Below the pieces are notes generated by a model that worked only from the letters and a program-made list of their open reading frames with translations, was not told the DNA's origin and searched no databases. A DNA stretch of 64,000 bases from Mugil cephalus (Eukaryota; Chordata; Actinopteri; Mugiliformes; Mugilidae), in the NCBI RefSeq assembly GCF_022458985.1, contig NC_061774.1:8918616-8982615 (forward strand). The letters run 5' to 3'. Of the stretch, positions 40,601-64,000 are shown in pieces. Every line of letters begins with the position of its first letter. Positions within the stretch are counted from its first letter, which is position 1. The position numbers and the translations under genes were made by a program.

Positions 40601-43509
40601 ATTATACATATATTCAAAAATATTGAATGTTATCAAAGCTCATTTGATACCAAGAATATTTAATTAAAGAAATCCAAGCGTGCTTTTTTTTAATTTATTT
40701 TTTTGAGAGGAAATTTGCTGTGTTTGAGTTTGATTCACGACCTCTCTGGGTGACATCCAGGACAGTGTGCTCAGGTGAAAGTCAAATAACCTCTGTTTGC
40801 TCTTCAGATAGAGAGCGGTGTTTGCCAGTGTGGATGGAAACAGAGATTTGCTGCCTGTCAAGAGATCAAGACTCCAACCAATCCGTTCAGTCTGCATACA
40901 AAGCCCAAGTCAGGGAGCTTATCTCTGTTGTCCAAACATTGATTGCCATCTATTTTATTGCGGCTGATTTCATAACATACAGCTCGTAAAAGAGGGCATT
41001 AACCTGCTCTAAACGTGTCCGAGTTTTATTCTTTTACAACACCTAATCAAAGGAAATTTTAATAGTTTTTTCTTTGTTTCTTTGCATTGAACGGTGAAGT
41101 CTATAAATACAGGGGTATACATTTGATAGGTGCCATGAGACGTCTGTATTAATAGGTTGGCGTGCTGATTCAGCTTGAACATGACGTTTGCGTAACTGAC
41201 GAACTAGAATTTGATGTTCCACATTTCCAGACCGATGGCACACCTTGCTGACACATAGTACAGTAAATACCGCAGAACGATGACAAAAAGGTGCCGGTTT
41301 AAATATAGAGCGCACCTACGCAAGAATACTGCACTCAGTTTGATGTTGTAGATATTCAAAAAGCAGCCCTGTGTAATCCCTTACCGAGCAAGAAATCCCC
41401 TCTTACACATACAAGCATGTTCATACACACAAACCTAGCCTCATACTGCTTTTAGGTCATGAGATTTTTTGTTAAATGAAGCTTTAAATGCTTAGGGGAT
41501 TAAACTGGGGGGGGGTGGCTCAGTCAGAAAAGGGTGAAGGAAAATTACTTGCCGACACGAAAACTAGATTGGTTTTTAGACTAGAAAGGTACGTATGGCA
41601 AATCCTGCACAATAGCTGCACAAACCTTTGGTTAGGGAGGACCAGTGCTTTTAATATTCACTTCTGTGGACCTGTGACATGCAGCAAACACCTTTGGGTA
41701 TTTTGTTTTAGGGTTTGTTTCTCTGTAAAAGAAAAAAAGAATATGCAAAGCTTGCAAAAATATTTTATTCCTGTGCAATGATTTTTTTGGTATTTGCAGC
41801 GTTTTGGTTTGTCGGTTTGGTTTTTCAAGCTGTGATATAATATAGTCTATATCCAGGAGTCTCTCTGTGCTCAGTAATGCTGATACTAAAGGAGCAAGCA
41901 AGTAAAAACGTTGCATTTTAATCTTTTGTGTGTGTGAAGTTGTATGGGAGCAGTTCGGGTTTCAGTTCAGGCCCAGTTGAAGGGTGTTTACTGTCAGCTG
42001 AAGTTAAAGCTTTGACAAGAGGTGATGTCATTTCTGGAAAAGTCGGTTATCGTGGAAGAGTTGCTGGGAATGCACGAGGGACTTGACCATTAACCATTTA
42101 GAGGCATAAGATTTAGATTGTATCCCCAGGGGAGTACGGGCCGCTTTAGGCGTTGTCCGACAATCAGTCATGAGATTCGGTGTCATGAGGACTGTGAAAC
42201 TTTCTATGAAACTGTCACATTGTTTACATGACTCAAAGAACGGAAACAGACTTACAAAAGGAAAGTAGAGCGAGAGTTTCTCAGTCTGTTACTGAGAATG
42301 ACATTAGAATGAAATAGAAGGCAGAGGACAATAGGCGGGCTACATGAAATAAAACATACTTTGACTAACTGCACACAATTACAGTTTCATAGCATTGTGT
42401 TCTTATGTATGACTAACACTGCAACCGCTGTAAATAGATTAGGATTGAAAGCGCAAGGTTCACATTTCACACTGGCATAAATAGAAACTCGGCGTGGCCC
42501 CTTCCCTGCTGCCTCTGTTACGTCCACGGAACAGGTAAAATAAACCCACAGGAGATGTAAAGAGCCAAAGGCCCATCAATTAAGCAATAACTCAAGGCTG
42601 CCAAGATCCCCGAGTAATCACATTATCCTCAGGAGGATGCTGCTCTGCTCACATCAGTCACATCAGGCACTATTTCTGTCCATCATCTCACCTTCTTTCT
42701 CTAATTCCCGAGTCATTCCCCAAATTCACCCAAAACGATGACTGACAAACGTGTGAGAATTTATCGAGACAGACTATAACCTTTTCATTTCCTTAAGAAA
42801 GTAAATGCAGCTCAAGTGGCAAATAATAAGTGTAATATGTTTGACACCTGCACTGAGTGACAGCTAATTAGTTTTGCCGCTCAATACATGACACAACATA
42901 AGATCCACTGTGCATATTCTAACCAATCCATTTATATATATATAGATTTTAGCTGGAGTTGACAGCAGTGGCATGATTTTTGCTTCCATCACTGTCAGAC
43001 GCTAATGGAAGCAAAAATCAACAGATATTGAGGCTACAGAGCATTCCTATGAATAAATATTTATCCATCTGTGATGGCTTAAAATAGAAGACATAATCCC
43101 CGCAATAGGCCACGGTTGGAGCAAAGCTGCAGGAGCTGGCACATCAATAACATCGACCAACAGAAGACACAGTATATGGTGCAGTGCTCTGGTTACCTCC
43201 TGTGACGGCTCAGAGAAGTTACGAGGGAACGCTGTAAATCAAAGTAAATGGACCTTTGCTACAGTACATGTCAGTTTACGGCACCGTGCCGAGAAGCAAT
43301 GAGAAATGCAGTAATGGGGGAACAGTTTCTGGGAAATTAGATCAAATTTAAGTGGCTACCACACGAGAGGACCATCAGCGTCTTGTGTACTCACGCTGCA
43401 GAGTGCTTTCTAGCTGGAAGCCAGCCTGCAGAAGGCAGTGGTAGCTCTCCATCTCCTCCTTGGACTCTTTCCCCGGCTCTCTCTCCTCCTGCAGCGAGGC
43501 AGGGCCCAT
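24073..43509 (-). CDS. mcf2: MCF2/DBL Rho guanine nucleotide exchange factor
   Basis: Twenty-nine coding exons from ATG at 43509 to TAG at 24075-24073 total 3423 nt (1140 aa), all phases consistent. The order is Sec14/CRAL-TRIO (about residues 60-230), spectrin-like coils (about 270-520), DH (about 620-805), PH (807-937) and SH3 (about 1031-1090). DBL proteins load GTP onto Rho and Cdc42 GTPases in the cytosol and at membranes. MCF2 rather than MCF2L is indicated by FSQEDFMLK, by AMLDLLKSVNDSMHQIA and by f9 and atp11c as neighbours. Start choice: an in-frame TGA lies upstream with no intervening ATG. Oddities are a GC donor, an SH3 domain that human MCF2 lacks as far as I recall, and a second start exon at 37.5 kb. 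Confidence 0.92.
26724..26889 (-). other. mcf2: GC-rich segment with strong acceptor, possible alternative last mcf2 exon
   Basis: This conspicuously GC-rich block sits in the intron after the exon at 27238-27175. On the minus strand a long pyrimidine tract ends CCACCTGCAG before 26889. Joined in phase to the upstream exon it reads 55 codons rich in Arg and Pro (for example SPRPRSPRQRPRPRPRH) to a TGA at 26726-26724. That would give a form without SH3. Conservation is unknown and the low-complexity frame argues for caution. Confidence 0.25.
27175..27541 (-). CDS. mcf2: mcf2 exons: end of PH domain and start of linker
   Basis: Exon 27541-27463 encodes the C-terminal PH helix (VKMAWLNELRRILTNQQKLL), the conserved end of the DBL PH domain. 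Exon 27238-27175 encodes a 21-residue linker (EAYQHGQMVEHM) after it. Phases are 0-to-1 and 1-to-2. Confidence 0.88.
27853..31636 (-). CDS. mcf2: mcf2 exons encoding the catalytic DH-PH module
   Basis: Exons 31636-31570, 31438-31323, 29839-29770, 29648-29556, 29444-29352, 28951-28826, 28680-28459 and 27945-27853. The DH domain begins MRELIDTERIYVEELLSVLL, continues through CQNKPRSEALWRQFSDC and contains the GTPase-contact helix SYLLKPIQRLTKYQLLLK. It ends in AMLDLLKSVNDSMHQIAITG. The PH domain follows directly: LMQGSFSVWLSHKKG, LARFKPMQRHLFLYERAL and VKKFEIWYSGREEVYVVQ. The exon ending at 31323 uses a GC donor (GCAAGA); any nearby GT would read into a stop. Confidence 0.92.
28422..28450. mobile_element. 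Tc1-type terminal repeat remnant at a splice donor
   Basis: CACCGATCCGGCATAACATT followed by ACGACCACC matches the terminus of the Tc1 element at 13.7 kb. It follows a TA dinucleotide. Only one end is present. It lies 8 bases inside the intron from the mcf2 donor at 28458. Confidence 0.8.
29840..31322. other. mcf2 intron with a possible LINE tail
   Basis: No exon is needed or seen here. AT-rich with poly-A/T tracts. Near 30640-30745 the sequence AATAAACTATGTGAATTGAA followed by further TTGAA/TTAAA units resembles the 3' tail of a fish LINE, with no coding part to confirm it. Confidence 0.4.
31649..31688. repeat. (CA)n microsatellite beside a 3' splice site
   Basis: About 20 CA units on the plus strand, so (TG)n on the mcf2 sense strand, end 12 bases before the acceptor of the first DH exon (31636). 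Confidence 0.95.
31829..35407 (-). CDS. mcf2: mcf2 exons: spectrin-like coiled region and pre-DH linker
   Basis: Exons 35407-35292, 35189-35075, 34960-34841, 34589-34398, 34315-34124, 34014-33843, 32194-32112 and 31914-31829. They encode long helical segments with family signatures: RDMESAFDGFFEKHHLKL, SRAQIIILHGHQLSAGHHYA, MQRCNELRHYCDTL and DRFQSKEGAQAALRDIEKFL. A Pro/Ser/Lys-rich linker leads to the DH domain (PRSKSPLFSPKH; KRASRKSPNPNPRK). In DBL proteins this N-terminal part restrains the exchange activity. Confidence 0.9.
32996..33361. mobile_element. Tc1/mariner-type MITE with TA target duplication
   Basis: The left end is CACTGCCTGGCC followed by a run of A; the right end is a run of T followed by GGCCAGGCAGCG. 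They are inverted copies, with TA immediately outside each end (32994-32995 and 33362-33363). The 366-bp interior has no transposase frame. The TGCCTGGCCAAAAAAA terminus is familiar from fish Tc1-like elements. It sits in an mcf2 intron. Confidence 0.85.
34981..35036. mobile_element. Small internal fragment of the Tc1 element
   Basis: The words GGGCCTTCTGAGAGTGTCCT and CAGGATGTTGTCAGTGG, with a few differences, match the interior of the Tc1 copy at about 13823-13865 (GGGTCTTCTGAGGGTGTCCT; CAGTATGTTGTTAGTGG). No ends are present. The fragment lies between two mcf2 exons, 20 bases from the donor of exon 34960-34841 is on the other side, and about 40 bases from exon 35189-35075. Confidence 0.6.
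35481..38859 (-). CDS. mcf2: mcf2 exons: Sec14/CRAL-TRIO domain
   Basis: Exons 38859-38791, 38700-38586, 38199-38109, 36648-36529, 36102-35986 and 35630-35481. The peptide runs EVGGYIEKQVAYLSG, GRGEDSSVIITLPECSAF, GVKFIIILDRRLDTWASIKT, FPGNLHLVLVLRPTSFF and GGTLDYCHSDWIVLR, followed by AQMLQSFGTELAETDLPDEG. This is the Sec14-like fold found at the N-terminus of long MCF2 and MCF2L forms, thought to bind phosphoinositide lipids and steer location. Confidence 0.9.
37504..37569 (-). CDS. mcf2: mcf2 alternative first coding exon (short isoform)
   Basis: On the minus strand an ATG at 37569 opens 22 codons (MASNTMTD...KIRRSS) ending at TCG before GTAAAG, in phase 0. That fits the phase-0 exon at 36648 (ASFPGNLH). 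Human MCF2 has an equivalent short form in which a brief basic peptide precedes the same AASFPGN sequence. Usage here would give 1032 aa and skip the first part of the Sec14 domain. The surrounding 37.3-37.7 kb is rich in CpG, supporting an internal promoter. Confidence 0.72.
37570..37790 (-). promoter_or_regulatory. mcf2: Putative internal mcf2 promoter
   Basis: CpG- and C-rich DNA immediately upstream, on the minus strand, of the alternative start exon at 37569. It contrasts with AT-rich intron on both sides. No TATA box or start site could be fixed; inferred from position and composition. Confidence 0.4.
38860..43394. other. mcf2: Large first intron of mcf2
   Basis: This 4.5 kb intron joins phase-1 ends and shows no further supported exon. 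It contains ordinary AT-rich DNA, an A/T tract near 40.26 kb and a perfect 16-bp hairpin at 42974-43020. Confidence 0.6.
42974..43020. other. Perfect 16-bp hairpin with 15-nt loop
   Basis: TGATTTTTGCTTCCAT (42974-42989) is followed after 15 bases by its exact reverse complement ATGGAAGCAAAAATCA (43005-43020). The stem is too short for a standard miRNA precursor, and no flanking terminal repeat of a known element was seen. Confidence 0.7.
43395..43509 (-). CDS. mcf2: mcf2 first coding exon (long isoform)
   Basis: ATG at 43509 opens MGPASLQEEREPGKESKEEM and continues to LESTLQ, ending in phase 1 before GTGAGT. The next exon begins AG|GTG, completing a Gln codon and continuing VTVPVSLKE. The frame upstream of the ATG runs to a TGA with no other ATG. 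The region is acidic and probably flexible before the Sec14 fold. Confidence 0.8.
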
Positions 43510-43567
43510 TCCCCTCGTCTGTGTCACAGGATCAGGCTGGGAGAACCGACGGCCGTCGTGGGAGGTG

Positions 43568-43618
43568 TTAACAGCGGCCCGGGCCTCGCATCCTCTTCAG
43601 GGTCCTGCAGTCCTCCAT
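43568..43618 (-). other. mcf2: Upstream open reading frame in the mcf2 leader
   Basis: ATG at 43618 in a strong context (GCACCATGG) encodes 16 residues (MEDCRTLKRMRGPGRC) and stops at TAA 43570-43568, 58 bases before the main start. If the leader includes it, it would be expected to lower initiation at the main ATG. Confidence 0.5.
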
Positions 43619-43867
43619 GGTGCGGATTCGCGCAGGCGAGGAGACAGGACAGGGGAAACTCGTGCCCGCCTGATTACGCGGGTGCCTCGATCCAGATGGG
43701 ACAGTTCCCTGGGGCTGGTGGTTGGTTCTTCCTGACCTTGAGCTTGCATAGAGTGCCTCCACACTAAGAGCAGCTTCAACAGAGGGGCCAGTCCACATAA
43801 ACAGTAAAACGTTAGTTTGCTGTCCCGTTGTTATCCACACTGGGTGTTGTGTGTGTTTTTTCCCCCT

Positions 43868-43890
43868 CACACACACACACACACACACAC
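43868..43890. repeat. (CA)n microsatellite
   Basis: About 11 AC units in the putative mcf2 leader/promoter. Confidence 0.9.
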
Positions 43891-44200
43891 CAGAGCCGAC
43901 AGTCTGTCTACTCTCAGCAGTTAGCTACTTCAAAACAAACACAGCTCCATCTGGCCACTGCTGCCTGCCTCCCTCTTTCCCCTCCCCTCTCTCTATCTCT
44001 CCCTCTCTCTCTGCGTCAGTTCTGTGCAGAGCTCAAGAGTCCGCTCCTGTCACGCCGCCAGCTCCCTCCCAACTTTTCCCTCCGTGCTCTTTTTTGGCTC
44101 TTTTCGCGTTCAGCATAAGGCTGACTGTGCAACAGTAGGCCCGTCTGCAGCGTCCATCCCTCGTCTCTCCCTCTCTCTCCGGCTTTACCATAATGCACGG

Positions 44201-47200
44201 TGGAGAATAAGTCTATTGTAAAAAATAAAAAAGGAAAGTGAAAATCTTCCACACCCTCGGCCAACAAGCTTGGCCCATGCGAAGCACAGCCTTTAATACA
44301 CAACAATCACATTCAAACCGAGGAACAAATATGAAAGGGTGTCATTGTGTACATACTGTTACACAGAGTCTTTCTCAACGCCCCGGTGCTCAGCCCACAG
44401 CTCTTCTGAATGGATCAGGGCTCATTAACACTGGAGACTTGAGTAGAAAGCACATATATATTCGTGCATAGACAGCACACGTATGTAGATCGCCGCTACG
44501 CAAAGACTCGCGGCGCTTGAAGTTTTGTCGACGAGGCCACACATGGAGCAGCGGGAGAGCCGCAGCCACTCAGCTGATCCAGCTTAGCCTCTCAGCCATC
44601 TCATTACTGCACAGCATCTGCTTAGTGTGGCCAAACTCACACAAACACACACTAAACCGCCCACACACACACACACACACACACACACAGATCTTTACAT
44701 CACGCAGAACCTGCTGACACGACTGCTGTGGTAACAAAGCACAAGGCGACCGGTTTATCTTGAAAACATTCTGCTTTTTATTACAGAAAATCTTTTTGAA
44801 TACACGAGTTCCAAAGAGGTACATTCAGCTTGGAGGTTTGGAGTGTTGAAGCTGGAGACCCGAAAGGCTGGAGGTGGCGAGGTGTCCCTGCTATACGACA
44901 GAGCTACTGAGGTGCCTGAAGGTGTCCACCTCCACCCCTCACAGACAGGGATAGACCACGACCACAGAGCCTCCCGTGCTTTTTTTTTCTTCTTCTTTCT
45001 TTTGAAGACATTTTAATTTTCTTATAAAAGTGGCTGGAAAAAGGTTGCATTAAAAATACAATCCATTGTTTTTAACTCTTCATGTAGACAGGCAAAACAT
45101 TAGATATATATATATGTGTATATATATATGCTCTGAAAATAGTATTTCTGATGTCATTTAAAGGTTTTTATTTGTTAACAAAGCAGGCAGCCCCTCTCAA
45201 TATGTCTTCATACAGTATCACTGGCACAGTGCAGTCTGGAGGCAACATGTCACAGTAGAAAACATCTCATTGACTTTCCATTTTTTAGCAGGAAATGATG
45301 CAGAAAGACATGACAGTATAATATCTTTTTTTTATTATTATTATTTTTTATTTTAAATCTCCATTGGCATTATGACTACATTCTGCCGATGCACTGTATC
45401 AGCTATGTCCGGCTCTAGTCAGTGGGGTTGAACACAAAGCCAGTACTGGACAGTACTCACAGTACAAGTAAAGTTTAAGTGGGGGATCAGTGGCGTAGTA
45501 AACTTTAAAATCTTCCACAACAGTTGGCGACACGAAACGTGGCTCCCAGGCTGACATTAAGAAGTCGGGGCTGAGCTTGTTGAGAGAAGGGGCTGCCTGT
45601 CTCTTTACACATGACAAAGACGATCAGATGGAAACAGCGTGGGCTCACGTCAGAGCTTCAGTAAAACAAGCTAACTCAACTGGCACGAAGCTGAACACTC
45701 TCCACAATAAAAAAGATTCATGTAGTAAAAATATAACATTTGTGAGTAAAATTACACGTAATAATAAATATGCAAAGTAGACAATATATGTGGAAAAGAG
45801 GGGGGGGGAACAAAACATTTCAAAACAGTATCTAAAAGTGAATCATGTTTAAATGGAATGTATGAAGCACTACACACGAGGAGTTAAAGGAAGGAACAAA
45901 GGGCCGAAGGGTGCACCCTATCACCGTGCTGGTCAGCAGATATGACCAAGAACAGAGAGAAGAGAGTCACAGTGGCATTAAATACGCTGACTCTGCAGAT
46001 CTGGAGCTGAATTTCTTTCTGTTCTAACTTCAGCCTGAGACAAAATATGCAAGCTAGATAATGGGTAATGAATATAAATACCTCATTTAGGCTTTAGTGC
46101 ATGTGTGCATAAACGTGTACATTGTGTTAGGTTATTGTTTGTGTAATGCTCTCATCTAACTGGTGTAAATTTGCACTCAGGCATATATTCATGTGCCTTC
46201 TGTGATGATCTGCTTAATGAAGAAACCAGTTTCCTTAATAGTGCAGAATATGTCTAATAGAACTAAATCAACAAGGTTCAAGTAATCCTGGTTTTCATTA
46301 CACGCAGGCATTTGTGGCTTTTCTCGTCCAGTACATTTGCACTTACTTATGTAACACACACAGACAAACACACGCCGACCTGTCACTGCCAGGTGACACT
46401 AGTGTGGACGGGATCTGATCGTACTAATCGTCTTTTTGGCTTTGAGCAGATGCTAACATATATCTCCGAGCTATATACAGTACAGCATATATATTAATTT
46501 ATTCATCTTAATTGGACTCTTAAATTATCTCTGAGGCTGGAAGATTTAGGTCACGGTCCAGGCAACGTTTCATTGCCCGAATACACTTAACATCTCTAAT
46601 CCATTCCACAATCTTACATGAACACGCACACTTTTTGGATTGAGTCTTAATATGGCCACACTTAACCCCTGTGTCACCTTAGTATTTCTCAGATTCATCA
46701 ATAAAATCAAGTAATTACAATCATTTATAAACCACAAAATTACTCTAACAGTCTGTTTGCTGCTCTGACCTGGACTGAAGTCACATTCAATAACTTGTCA
46801 TCTTGAATGATTTGGATCTTTGATGAGTGCATTTTTTTTTTAAAACATACTATTTAAAGAATAAGTGTAAAGTGGAACAACCTCTTGAATCATAACCGCT
46901 TAGAATATAATCAAACAAAATGTTTTGCAAAATACAGTGACTGACCATCAGTGGAGAGTTCTTTAGCGCCTTCTTTCATGCAGATGTACCATTCATGGAG
47001 TGGAGATTACAACTGCTTGCTGAAACACAGCAGTTGAATAGAGCTACTGACAAGGCAGCCATGTATGCATTCATTTGTAAGCTAGAGTTAAAAAAGTGAA
47101 AGAAAGAAAACTCATGCCCGTCACCTGTGTAGATACTTTATAAAATAACGCAGGGCACTGCTCTGCAGGCATGCATGGGAAAGTGGGTGGTTAGGGGACT

Positions 47201-47388
47201 GTGTGGAAAAGAAACGCGCGAGTCAAAAGACTGCTTTTCATCCCCTCCCCACGTTAGAATTCTTCTTTGTCGTCATATATTTTTTTTTTTTTATCTTCCT
47301 CCCCCTAATTTAAGATGGCAGGCTGCCCTGACTGGAACGGGACCCAGACTGAGGCTGCGTCCTGCCTTTGTTGAGTCCTTGCTGCCTT
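44201..47388. other. mcf2-atp11c interval; probable atp11c 3' UTR at right
   Basis: No further exon could be supported. The right part should be the 3' UTR of the atp11c isoform that ends at 47389. Minus-strand AATAAA-type words exist in the T-rich stretch near 45.33 kb, but none can be assigned. A 72-codon minus-strand frame at 45399-45617 resembles no family. Confidence 0.4.
44661..44689. repeat. (CA)n microsatellite
   Basis: About 14 AC units between mcf2 and atp11c. Confidence 0.9.

Positions 47389-64000
<16,612 letters not shown>

Larger units (their letters stand above)
43510..44200 (-). promoter_or_regulatory. mcf2: mcf2 5' leader and probable promoter
   Basis: GC- and CpG-rich DNA upstream of the mcf2 start. 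It contains a 16-codon upstream frame, a (CA)n tract and C/T-rich stretches near 43.97-44.05 kb. The start site is not visible. Proposed from position and base composition. Confidence 0.4.

Noticed and set aside
45399..45617. 72-codon minus-strand frame between mcf2 and atp11c
   Set aside because: It resembles no family, has no splice context and lies in the likely atp11c 3' UTR.

Overview
This is vertebrate genomic DNA, most likely from a compact-genome teleost. The genes are split into many small exons with GT-AG introns, the lineage is marked by fish-type Tc1/mariner MITEs, SINE-like repeats and LINE tails, and many microsatellites are present. I rebuilt the coding exons by reading splice sites and reading-frame phase across introns. 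All three gene models close in frame. No computation or database search was run, so gene names rest on remembered protein families.

Layout, left to right: (1) 1-6.1 kb holds the 5' end of fgf13 on the minus strand. Only the small alternative first coding exon '1Y' is visible (4981-5030), beside CpG-rich DNA; the rest of the gene lies off the left edge. (2) 6.1-17.3 kb is intergenic and holds only repeats: a SINE-like copy, two LINE 3' tails and a decayed Tc1 element. (3) 17.4-21.06 kb is a complete 8-exon coagulation factor IX gene (f9, plus strand, 513 aa). (4) 24.07-43.5 kb is a complete 29-exon mcf2 (DBL Rho-GEF, minus strand, 1140 aa), convergent with f9. It has Sec14, spectrin-like, DH, PH and SH3 domains and a second internal start exon at 37.5 kb. 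(5) 47.4-61.7 kb is atp11c (P4-ATPase phosphatidylserine flippase, minus strand). It is complete from the second membrane segment to two alternative C-termini; the first coding exons lie off the right edge.

The order and orientation fgf13(-) f9(+) mcf2(-) atp11c(-) is that of human Xq27. It separates this locus from the 13q34 paralogous block (F7/F10, MCF2L, ATP11A). The genes are linked by ancestry and do not form one pathway: f9 is a secreted clotting zymogen, mcf2 a cytosolic Rho-family exchange factor, atp11c a plasma-membrane lipid flippase and fgf13 an intracellular channel and microtubule modulator.

I found no new biological system. The points most worth a second look are the SH3 domain kept in mcf2, the paired alternative ends of mcf2 and atp11c, the doubled f9 activation peptide, a GC-AG intron in mcf2, and simple repeats placed next to splice sites.
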